Source: Datura wrightii
Lineage: Eukaryota; Streptophyta; Magnoliopsida; Solanales; Solanaceae
Length of the DNA stretch: 64,000 bases
Assembly (NCBI GenBank): GCA_035772735.1
Contig: JASDFA010000010.1
Span: 92,586,001-92,650,000, forward strand
Reading direction: 5' to 3'
In this document: positions 46,164 through 56,007 of the stretch, piece after piece
How positions within the stretch are numbered: position 1 is the first letter of the stretch
Layout of the letters: each line of letters opens with the position of its first letter
Translations under genes and position numbers: made by a program
The notes under the pieces: model-generated
The model's database searches: none
Told to the model about the DNA's origin: nothing
Seen by the model: the letters and a program-made list of their open reading frames with translations, nothing else

Positions 46164-46908
46164 GTATGTTTAAGGTTTGTTCATCCATTTTTTATGCAAA
46201 ATTTCTTAGCATGAACTATGGGAAGCCAAAATTCCGCCCTAGGTCATGGAAACTTGTTTTAATCAAGTTTTTATGGGTCAATAATGCAATTAGGATAATA
46301 TTTGATTTGTAAACTCAATAATTGCATGATTATGTTGCATTTCATAAGTATCTAAATGTTAGGGCTGTTTGTTGAGTTGAATGAAGAGGAAGAAGATAGG
46401 AAAATTAGAAAATGGGACATTAATTCTTGTATACTTAGAATGGGCATTAGAATTTTTGTAGAGGATGTTTTTAAGGATGGTCTTCGTGAATGGGGGCATG
46501 AAAAATTCCAAAGACTAATATTCATCAGGGTGAGTTATCAACTGCATTAAGTCTGAGTCAAGAAACATTAATTTTATGGAATTGCTAGACTAATGAACAC
46601 GAGAATTTAATTGTACGAAGTCTGAGTAGTACAAGAAATTGCCCTGTCAAATGTACTAATGTAACGCGCCCTGTTGGTAGTTTCTAGATAATATTGTGTT
46701 CATCTTATCTTGTTAAAGTTGTGATTCACATCAATTGTGGGAATATCGAGCATGGAAGTGTGAAGAAGGGGAAGTCTGAGTACCCCACTGACTATGATTC
46801 GTGAAACCATGCTAGCAACTAAGTGTGTGGTGACCAACTGAAGCCCGACCTTAGTTTTAGTTAGCCATGTTGTTACTAACAGTGTTAGGGTATGTTTTTG
46901 TTGAACAG
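46164..46908 (+). other. C: conserved putative intron before ORF3
   Basis: ATAG|GTATGTT at 46164 and a pyrimidine-rich TTTTTGTTGAACAG acceptor at 46908 bound 745 bases. The ORF3 ATG is at 46914, six bases into the next exon, as in A and B. Confidence 0.68.
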
Positions 46909-46913
46909 GAAAG

Positions 46914-48272
46914 ATGTCGGCTCGACAAGATAAGGGAAAAGGTGTTTCAACTTTTGGCACGGGAAAAAAAAGATACAGAGTGAGCTCAGCTGTTCTAGCA
47001 GCCCCACTAGTTCCCAGGGGCCATAGAAGATAGTTTGGTACTAGATGGGTGGTGGAGGAAGGAAAAAAGTGGTATGGGAAACATAAGGAGTTGAAGTATT
47101 TTCCTGGAGAGCAAATTGAGAGGGAACCTTTGGCACAAGAATTCCCCCGGATACTGCACAGGATACACGCCTTGGGTATGGACTTCATCTTTGATGAACC
47201 CAAGCAGTGTAATTTACACATGGTGAGGGAATTCTATGCGAATTGGGACCCTACTCTACGCAGCCACACCATCAAGATTTGGGGGCAGGTGGTAACTTTG
47301 GAAGCACACCATCTAAATGCCATCTTGGGGACACCTGACACAGATCCACATCCTCTCCGCCAGCTGAACATCACCCCACCATATGCTGATATCTGACACA
47401 CATTATGTAGAACAAGATCAACAGCCAGGTGGAGTCTTCATAAGGAGAAAGGGTACCACCAAACATTGCCATATTCACAAATAAACAGGGAAGCCAGAAT
47501 TTGGTTAAAGATTGTTTGCACTTGCCTCATTCCTGGGGTTCATATGACTGATGTCACCAGCGACAGAGTTTGTGTGGTATATGCTTTGATGAAAGGCTTG
47601 GAAATTAATGTTGGGGCTATGATCATATCAGCCATGAAAAAGGCCAGACTGCATCAGGGGCACAGGTATGGATTTGGTGGTCTACTAACTACTTACCTCA
47701 GGAGCCATGACATTGAAGAAGAAGCTCTACACTACCGACTACGGTTCGACCGCCGTGCTTTAGACGTGACCAAGACTAAGCCACCAGACACCACATATGT
47801 CCTTGTTCTCATATTAACAGAGCGACACGCTCGTGATGATTGCTATGCTGCCAGGATATTTAGACTACAGATGCTACAACTATGTATAGGTGGACGACAC
47901 GCAACAAAGGATGAATTGTGATAGGTGGATATGGATTACCCAATGAATGAACATGCTCGAGCCCTGCGCAAGATTGGCCCAACATTTGTAAAGCCGGTGG
48001 ACGATGATGTACCCACCGATGAGGAGACACGCCGTGAAGACTCAGACATTGAGTCAGATGAAGATGGAGGAGAAGACTCAGACCTCGGTGACGAGGCATT
48101 GGCACCAGATGATGAAATTGAACCAATTGATTGGTCAGGGAATTTTTTCCACCCTAACTTTGTTCTTAAATTGATATGTGCGAACACTGAGGGCAGTGTT
48201 CAGACTAAGTGTGGGGTGGAGGTTATCTTTTGTTTGTTTATCTGTGTGGGTACTCTGGCATGTATAATCTAA
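46914..48272 (+). pseudogene. C: ORF3 with three nonsense codons and a lost terminal stop
   Basis: A single frame from 46914 matches B ORF3: QDKGKG, FGTRWVVEEGKKWYGKH, EPLAQEFP, REFYANW and an acidic tail DSDIESDEDGGEDSD. Stops are TGA at 47394-47396 (Arg in B) and TGA TAG at 47919-47924 (Trp-Gln in B). All are explained by C to T or G to A changes. The terminal stop found in A and B after YFD is TGG here, so the frame runs on about 45 residues and ends in a hydrophobic stretch (VIFCLFICVGTLACII). This extension is more likely an accident of decay than a membrane anchor. Confidence 0.85.
48182..48222 (+). other. C: post-ORF3 hairpin and polypurine-like tract
   Basis: GAACACTG (48182-48189), loop AGGG, CAGTGTTC (48194-48201): a perfect eight-base stem. 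AAGTGTGGGGTGGAGG follows at 48207-48222. The tract is almost identical to the one bordering the 3' LTR (49816-49829). Confidence 0.82.
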
Positions 48273-49829
48273 TTGGTAATACTACGTTTGTGTACTTGTG
48301 TGGTTGGCTGTGACATGAAAAAATGGTTTGTAATAGCTAGTAAGCTCTGTTCCAGGGCACTTTTCTCTATGTGGGAAGATGTTTTTGTTATTTTTATTTT
48401 GATTCTTAATCAGTATTGTTTTGGGTTCCTCGGTTTTGTTTTCGATGCTTTTCCCGGGGATAGTCCCTTTGAACCGAAGTCATAGGTAGAGATTGTTCCC
48501 TATGATGGATGGATGACGACCGTCTTAAGGGAAGTTGGTCGCGTTAGGAAATAGACAATAAATACATCATTATTGGGCTAAAGCATTTCACTCGGTTAGA
48601 TTCTATACTTCATGGAACATGCATTTGGATAAGCAAATGGTTGAATTTAAGTGGATCACATAGGTATGAATGTTGCACTCTAAATTGCTGAATTTTAGGA
48701 TTAATTGTGCTTGTCACTCAATATGGTTGAAATCATGAAACGAGATAAGCTAACCAAAAGTTATCTTCTTTGCCATGTGTGGTGAGAACTAATTGTATTT
48801 CATGCAAGCTAACGTATAGAATTTTCCTTGTGTGTACAAAAAGTCGGAAATGGAATTAAGCTTAGAGAACATGATTAAGGCACTTCCTTGTGAACCGAGA
48901 TAGTTTGCCCATTTAATTTAGTGTTCCTAACCTTAAAGATTTCCCCTTGTGAGCCAGTTTGAGCCTTTGAGCCTAAGTTTTTTTGAAACAACCGAACTAA
49001 GAAACCTTACCCCATCTGTTCAAATAGCCTCAATGCTGTTTTGATCCCAATAGATCCCATTGCACTTTATTAAGGCAACATGAAAAAGGGAAAGAAAGAG
49101 TGTGAGTGCTCCATATGTAATCATAAGCTATATATATATATATCCACATATATATATACACTTGTGTACATATAGTCTGTTGATGAGTTCAGTCAAGGGT
49201 ACAAAAGTCGGTGCATCTAGGAAGACAATTTGAAAGGAATTAAAGTGAATGGCGAAAGAAGTAAATTGCCAAAAAGCAAAATTGTGGAAGTGTCTTAAAG
49301 TGTAGAGGGATATGAGTCACTATAGACCAAATAATCCTACTTGTCCCTTAGCCGACATTACAACCTGGAAAAAGTCCTTCTGATCCTATAAGTGATGCAA
49401 TGATCGATTTAGTAGTACACTAAAGGCAAACTCATGATGCATTAGATTTGCTTGGAATAATCTTTGGAGTGTGAGTGATTCAGTGCATAATATGCGTAAG
49501 TATGATTATCTCGGTTTCATGGAAATAGAACTGGTGTACATCAGTGAGGGCATAAGCTGGGGGACTTTTGGTTAAGCTAATAGTTTGCTATTATGATTCA
49601 GACATGTTGGCCAGATTTTCAATTAAAGAGTTAATCATTAGGCCTGTATGATTTTTCTCAATAGAATAATGAACATACCTTGCTTAATTAATGTTACTCC
49701 ATGATTAAAGTGTTTAGCACAACTAAATGGGAGTTACTTTGGCCCCATAATGATGGTAAAGTAGTTGCAAGCATGTCAAGGATACTAAAAGTTTGTCCGA
49801 GGATGGACAAGGGTATAAGTGTGGGGTAG
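48273..49829 (+). other. C: untranslated region and polypurine tract before 3' LTR
   Basis: 1.5 kb without a supportable gene. It shares scattered blocks with the same region of B, for example GATGGATGGATGACGACCGTC. A TA-rich microsatellite lies at about 49130-49160. The tract TAAGTGTGGGGTAG (49816-49829) adjoins the LTR and is the probable plus-strand primer. Confidence 0.8.
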
Positions 49830-51366
49830 TGATATTGGGCGTATTTATACGATCAAACTCCATATTGTCAACCCATTGTGAGTATCAATAGGGAGAATAT
49901 TGATGTATTCGCGCATGCTAGAGTTAATCAAGGTTATTCTTCTTTTTTTATTTCGGATTAATAATCGTGTGGTGACTAATTGCTGGTGGAGAAGAAAGTG
50001 GCGAAACAGGAGGAGCAAGCAAAACTCAGAGGGATAATAGGCTAATATCTGGAGGGCGTAAAGAGAAATTAAAAGTTCCCCCACCGTGTCACACTAAGGA
50101 TGGTCCACATCGAACAACGTGCCACATTACATGGGGGGAAGGCTAAAATGATGAAAAATGGGAAGGCACAAAACAGTGAACCCTCGCGATCGCTCCGTGG
50201 CACGGAGCTTGACCTCCGCGATGGCCTCCATGCCACGTTGAGGGGAAATTAGTGCCCTGCCTCAAATTCCAATGAGCCCTCGCGATGGCTCTGTGGCACG
50301 GAGCCTGATCTCCGTGATGGCCTACGTGCCACGTTGAGGAGATTATGTTTGTACCCGGATTCCAGTGAGGCCTCGCGATGGCTCCGTGGCACGGAGTTTG
50401 AGCTCCGCGATAGCCACCGTGCCACATTGTCAGTTTATTTCAGAAAATTTTCCACTTGTATAAATAGAACACTTAGGCTTTTATTTTGGTTATCTGACAA
50501 TTTATGCACGAACGTGGGAGGCAGGCAGTTGAGCTGAAGAAAATCCTAGGGTTATTTCTCTTCTCTTTTCTTCCAAATTTCAATAGTTTGTATAATTACT
50601 ACTTGTTTGAAGATGGTTAATCAACAAATGAGTGGCTAAATTACCTCCTTCTGAGGTTGACGCAAATTGCAGAAGTGTGTAATTTATTATTAATTCAGCT
50701 TAATTCTCTTCTCTTAAGAAAGGTTGTTTTTCTATTCTCTCTTTTGATTATGTTAATGTTCGGCCATCATTAATGTGCAGCTTAGAATCCTAATTTTGTT
50801 TTTGAGAGGAAAATTATTAGGATAGACGTGGAGTAGGGGAATATGTTCTTGTCTTTGTTGTGGATTATAGGTAAGATTCGCGTGCAGGATAGAAATATAC
50901 CTGTAATGTCATATTCAGTTACATAGGGAAACCATTGTGATTCGTTAGAAGATGAGCTCTTGAATCATAGAAATATGTTGTGTAAGGCTCATCATTCTAT
51001 AGTTTGCTAGAGGTTCGAAAGACCCGAGCCATAGGTTATCCATCCCCCACCATCAACCTAAGAGAAGGGTTAGTTGAAATATAATACACATTATACATAC
51101 CTGCATGTTTTGCCTTAACCATAGATTGCTTGTGCTATTACTTAAATCACATTTTTTTTCATTTTAATTAGCGTTACATTAACTATTAATCTTTAAAAAA
51201 TTCTCATTCGGTGTTCTCCACATACTTGTATAAAGACGTTGTGACTAATTAAGTAAGAAATTTATTGCCACGCTACAGTCCTTGTGGGTTCGACATCAAT
51301 CTTGAAAAAAAGCCACTGTATTACTTGTACGACCAGGTGCACTTGCATGCATTGGGGAGCGCAACA
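49830..51366 (+). repeat. C: 3' LTR, 1537 bp
   Basis: It aligns with 38722-40162, with one extra 96-bp unit: units start near 50181, 50277 and 50370. The palindrome CTCCGTGGCACGGAG is at 50193-50207 and 50382-50396. The TATA box is at 50459-50467. Confidence 0.95.
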
Positions 51367-51513
51367 CTCACCTGGCCTGCCCACGAGTCACATCAAGACT
51401 CATGGGCTACACAAACAGGTCACTTCATGACCCATTCTGTGCCTGGTGCCAGTTTTTAAACTTTCCTCCGTCTTAACTCCCAGCTCTGATCCTTGGGCTT
51501 CCGGGGTATAACA

Positions 51514-51878
51514 TCTACGCACTCCTCCCCTGTCACCCTCATAATCTTAGTGATCCTCTAGATTTCATCATTAAACTGGTATGGATCCTCATCCACCTTC
51601 AATCCGAGTAACTCTGGAGGGTTCATCCTGAGAAAGTCCCTGACTCTTGTCGTTGTCGCATTCCCATTGTAAGGAACATGTGCTAACACCTACTAGTTAA
51701 CCTGGGCAGTCAATGCCTGTGCCAGCATCTGGATGGCTTCCCTAAACTCAGCATAGGTGACCTGCTTCGGCACATAATCCTTGGGGGCTGGTGCGGCCTA
51801 CTGGTGCCCATCCCCATTGCCATTCTCATGGCCATTTTCATTCCTGTTTTTTCTTCCGTAAACTAGGAGTGGAAGCAT
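51514..51878 (-). pseudogene. D: gag, N-terminal part
   Basis: From an ATG at 51878 on the minus strand: MLPLLVYGRKNRNENG, YAEFREAIQMLAQ, RVRDFLRMNPPELLG and DEDPYQFNDEI, with stops interspersed. It ends at the H target TCTAC and continues at 36427. The equivalent in F is MEFRSAIQLLAQ and RVCDFTCMNPPSFQG. Confidence 0.82.
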
Positions 51879-52072
51879 GATTCTACGAATGCATAGAACA
51901 TGAGTTAGAAGGATAGAGTGACATTTCATTGCACGATATAGATCATGAAGAAGGGAAATTTCCTAAAACGTTTAATAGCCTCTTCATCATAAGCGTGGCG
52001 CGCTTCACACCCCATGAAAAAGACTCTTTTTAATGCGGCTTTCAGACATCCTAGGACACTTCAAAAGCTAAT

Positions 52073-52084
52073 GCTCTGATACCA
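52073..52084 (-). other. D: primer binding site (tRNA-iMet type)
   Basis: TGGTATCAGAGC on the minus strand, a perfect match to the usual initiator-Met PBS, four bases from the LTR end at 52089. Confidence 0.9.
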
Positions 52085-52088
52085 TGTT

Positions 52089-54196
52089 TGTCTTCACCAG
52101 AAAATAGGCCTAGATCTAGACACAGAACCTAGAACCATAAATGGCTCCAAGTCAACCCGTGGCATGAACATGACAACTAAAGCTCAACATGATAAATGCA
52201 TAAGTCTAACATTGAAATAGCGGAAGTCTAAAAATACAACAACATCTGAACAACAGAATGCATAACACTATTCCAAAGCTGAATACATACTATGTCTGAT
52301 AAGCCTCTAAAATCTAACAAGTTAATGGGAAAAGACCTGAACTAGCTAACAAATAAACTGAAACTGAAAATAAACTGGTAAGAAAGTCCTTAAAGGATGA
52401 GGACTCACCAACAAGCTGAGAAATTCTATCTCTGAAGATCTAGCAAGTGATGAGAATAAACATGAAATAATACAAAATAGAGTATGAGGTCAGTACTTCA
52501 AATATACTGAGTATGCTAGGTAAGTAAAACTGTTGAATAAGAAAAACAAAAATCATGCATATCATAAAATATTTCAAGATAAGATTTGGAGAGTAAGGCT
52601 TGCATTCTATTATCTTAAAACAAGATTTAAACATGATTGAATATCATAACTAATTCGAATAATCCAATGCTGAAGCTGATATTCATAAGTACAACTGAAC
52701 GTTGGGTCAAACCTGTTGAAAATATAATATCATGACTGATGAACACACATAACTGAAATCATGAGGAACAATGAGAGACTTTTCATATAACCAGCATAAC
52801 CACAATAGAGCTTACGTGGTCCCGACTATTACACTCAAATGGGAAAATCCATCCAAAGCCTTGTCAAGGCTAAGGGCCCTACCATGATATCGATATCAAG
52901 CCAAAGGCCCCTCGGGGGTAGGGAAGGCTCACAAAGAAAGTCATAAATAATCTTAACATACCTACATTGGAACATAGTTCTGAGGAATAGGGTTGACTAA
53001 ACCATTAGCCTACTCAGTGTTAGACACTACTCCCAAAAACATGCATGTGCTCTCTATTATTTTTCAAAGAAGATGAACCATTGTCTTGCGACGAAGCTGA
53101 ATCATAATATTACATGTATAATTTTGAAACATATCATGAGGAGCCTTGGCTCAAACCATACCACTAACTTAAAAGAGGGAGTCTAGACTGCAAAACCATG
53201 TAGTAAGCTATTAACATGAAATTGAAGTAAATCATGAAACATACTTGATCATATGGGATTGCCCAAACTTATACATGCTTTGAAATAGACTTGATAATCA
53301 AAATCATGAAGATAAACATGGGTAATTTGAAATCGTACTTTTATCATACTTGAAAGCATAGATCATAATCTCAACCTTTTCATGAACTTTCATAATTGGA
53401 CATCATATTTGTAAGACTTTGAAATCATAAATTCCTAATTAAAATCATTATAAAACATGCCCTGAATCTTAAAATAACATTAGAAACATGAATAGAATTT
53501 ACCAATGACAGATACTTAGAGAATTTCACAAATTAGATTAAAACCCCATAGATTCATCAACTTAGAATTCCATGAATTAGAAGAGAATATGGGCATGGAA
53601 GTGAAGGAATACTCCCTTTCATAATCCTACATACCTAGATAAATCTAATTTCACTCCCTTACTTGATTGCTCAAGAGATTTGTGGAAACCTAGGGAATTC
53701 TCAAGCTTGATCAATAATGCTGCACTCTAATCTTGCATGCATGGAATGGAAAGGCTTAGGATAGGTTAAGTAATCTTAAAATCATTTTAACTGAGCTTAA
53801 AACGGTGCAGTTTAGGACTTAGAAACTTAGGAATTATGAAAACACCTTACTAAAATGCCGGAAAATTATTCGCTGCCAATCACCACGAGGGACACCATGA
53901 CTCGTGGTGTCCCTAATGACTCATGGTGACCCACTAGTTACGAAAACTACCGTAATCCACCATCCAAACCTTCCCTTGACCTCGGCCAATTCCATGAGTC
54001 TTGGACTCACATCACAACTCGTGGCTGCCTTTCTTGGTCACCCCCAAACCACATGTCTTCGCCAACTTTTCCTCACCTCATGAGTCACTTAATGACTTGA
54101 GATATCTACCCACAGGTCATTGGATGAAGGCAACATTTTCCTGCATTCTTCTCTTGAACCCTTAGGTCTGATATTAGGGACTTTTGTGTTATTACA
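52089..54196 (-). repeat. D: 5' LTR, 2108 bp
   Basis: It starts TGTCTTCACC and ends GTTATTACA. It aligns with 12055-12206 plus 22077-24047. CACGACTCGTGG-type motifs cluster at 53880-54110. No gene is supported in it. Confidence 0.9.
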
Positions 54197-54201
54197 CTTT
54201 A

Positions 54202-55160
54202 CTAGGATGAACTGCCCGAGTCTCATGGTTCGAAGGTGGACGAGGATCCACAGGAGTTCATAGAGGAGTTCTAGAAGAATACCCAGATTATTGATGTTAT
54301 AGGAGAGGAGAGTGTAGATTTGGCCTCATACCAGCTGAAGGGGATTTCTCACATATGGTTTAGGCAGTGAAGGAGAGAAGGGGAGTTGGTGCAGTCCCCA
54401 TTGGCTGGAATAAGTTCGTTGTGGCTTTCTTGGACCAATTCTTTCCTTAAGAGTTGAATGAAGTAAAGGTAGCAGTGTTCATAAACTTGAAGTAGAAGGA
54501 CATGAATTTTCAGGAGTATGCCTACAAGTTCACCCAACTGTCCAAGTATGCTTCGGAGATGGTTGTAGAGTCGAGGGCTCGTATAAGCAGGTTCGTGAAT
54601 GGGATTGCGGATTCATTAGTCAATGAGTGCAGGACCTCCATGCTAATAAGTGATAAAGATATCTATCAATTGATGATATATACCGAACAGATAGAGGCAA
54701 AGAAGATGACGGAAAGGGAGAGAGAGGCCAAGAGGGCCAGGAAAGAGAGCTATGGTTACTCCTAGAAGAGATTTGGTGGAGAACATCACCCTCAGTCCTA
54801 TCAAAGGTTATCAACTCTAGTTTCATTGTCAGCCAGTGTTCCAACCTACCCTAGGGGTGATCAGAGAGGTAGAGCATCAGGCTTTAGGGCTCAATGGAGC
54901 GTTTCTAAGGAGCGCAATTTTTTTGCTTGCAAGAAGTGTAATAAGAACCACCCTTGGCGATGCTTAGTTGTCTTAGATATGTGGTTTGAGTACAGTAAAC
55001 TTTCACATAGGCTCAAAGATTGTCCTTTAACTGAACAAGGTAATGGCAGAGGATGTGCCCCAACCATCACATCAGTGGCTCCAGCAACTCACCCATCTCA
55101 GTGAGGAGCCTTTTCTAGTGCAGCTGGCAGACAGCGGCAGAACAGGTTCTATGCACATTC
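54202..55160 (+). pseudogene. E: gag, central and C-terminal part
   Basis: Continues from 12054: PESHGSKVDEDPQEFIEEF, a stop, DLASYQLKG, then the open piece 54502-54765 (MNFQEYAYKFTQLSKYASEM, and a Lys/Arg/Glu-rich linker) and 54826-55104 with the knuckle FACKKCNKNHPWRC and SHRLKDCPLTEQG. It is of the same family as D and F gag. Confidence 0.82.
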
Positions 55161-56007
55161 ATCCCATTAGGAGAACGATTGCTCACCCGATGTGGTCACT
55201 AGTATGTTACGAGTTTTTCATCTTGATGTTTATACATTGCTAGAACCAAGGGCCACACTATCATTCGAGACTCCCTATGTTTCTATCATTTTCAGTTTCA
55301 GTCCTGAAATTCTTTCAAAACCTTGCTCAGTCTCTACTCAAGTCGATAAGTTAGCTTTAGCTTGATGGGTGTACAGAAATAGCCCTATCATGGTTCTTCA
55401 GAATTACACCTCAGCCAACATAGTGGACTTAGATATGATCGATTTCGATGTTTTCTTCGAAGTGGATTTGTTGTATGCCTGTTATGCTTCGGTTAAATGT
55501 AGAACTCGTATGGTAGAATTTATGGTTTTTAGGTGAACTAGTCCTACAGTTGAAGGGTAGTTTAGTTGTGCCTGTAAGTCGCTTTGTTTTCTATCTTAAT
55601 GCAAGAAAGATGATTTCCAAGGGTTGTGTATACCATCTAGTTCATTTTAAGGATCCTACATTTGAGACCCCTACCCTTTAATCAATTCCTGTTGTATATG
55701 GGTATCTAGAGGTGTTCCCAGATGATCTACTAGGAGTACCTCTCGAGTGAGAGATTGACTTTGGTATTGATCTTCTCCCTGATAGCAACTCATATCCATT
55801 CCTCCTTACAGAATGGTTCCAACTGAGTTAAAAGTGTTAAATGAGAAGTAAAAAGATCTTTTAGATAAGGATTTCATTAGGCCTAGTAAGTACACATGGG
55901 GTACTCCAATTCTCTTTGTTCAAAAGAAGGATAATTCTCTTAGGATGTGCACTGATTATCAACAGTTGAACAAGGTGACAATAAAGAATAAGTATGCCCT
56001 CCTCAGG
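55160..56007 (+). pseudogene. E: protease and start of RT, cut by F
   Basis: VFHLDVYTLLEPRATLSFE is the protease active-site region with Asp changed to Glu and Gly to Arg. After several stops, PYRMVPTELKVLN, KDLLDKDFIRPSKYTWGTP and RMCTDYQQLNKVTIKNKYALLR follow the RT fingers. The sequence breaks at 56007, where F's LTR begins. The rest of E's pol is beyond the window, if it survives. Confidence 0.82.

Larger units (their letters stand above)
38722..51366 (+). mobile_element. Element C: full-length Athila-type element, degenerate
   Basis: 12,645 bp with a perfect duplication CTCAC (38717-38721 and 51367-51371) in H. The order on the plus strand is 5' LTR, tRNA-Asp PBS, gag, protease, RT, RNase H, integrase, hairpins, U3-like module, intron, ORF3, hairpin and polypurine-like tract, 1.5 kb UTR, PPT and 3' LTR. 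All genes carry stops, mainly C to T or G to A changes. The LTRs differ by roughly 5% by eye and by one 96-bp repeat unit, so C is older than B. Confidence 0.95.
36428..51513 (-). mobile_element. Element H: solo LTR of a chromovirus-like element, interrupted by C
   Basis: About 2.44 kb of LTR (36428-38721 and 51372-51513) is flanked by a perfect duplication TCTAC (36423-36427 and 51514-51518) within D's gag. It begins AGTCACGACCC (TG changed to AG) and ends GGTATAACA. No internal region or second LTR exists, so it is the product of LTR-LTR recombination. CACGACTCRTGG and AACGACTC motifs cluster at 38340-38700. No coding region is supported in either part. Confidence 0.88.
12055..54196 (-). 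mobile_element. Element D: chromovirus (Tekay/Del type), carries B, G, H and C inside
   Basis: The minus-strand order is 5' LTR (54196-52089), iMet PBS, gag in three pieces (51878-51514, 36427-35872, 28029-27700), protease, RT, RNase H, integrase, chromodomain, polypurine tract and 3' LTR (24047-22077 plus 12206-12055). The gag breaks are exactly at the target duplications of H (TCTAC) and G (TCGTC), and the 3' LTR break is at B's (ACAAT). D's own flanks are CTTCA (12050-12054) and CTTTA (54197-54201), a one-mismatch duplication in E's gag. Its two LTRs are clearly more diverged than those of B. Confidence 0.9.
9832..56007 (+). mobile_element. Element E: oldest chromovirus (Tekay/Del type), split by A, D and F
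   Basis: E is visible as 9832-12054 (5' LTR remainder, PBS, gag start) and 54202-56007 (rest of gag, protease, start of RT). D (12055-54196) sits between them, in the middle of gag; the reading RVQDF before D continues as TRMN after it. A cut the 5' LTR at 9826 and F cut the RT at 56008. All coding parts contain several stops. Because E hosts three independent insertions it is the earliest layer visible. Confidence 0.88.

Noticed and set aside
49130..49160. TA-rich microsatellite
   Set aside because: Short simple sequence in the untranslated region of C with no further structure.
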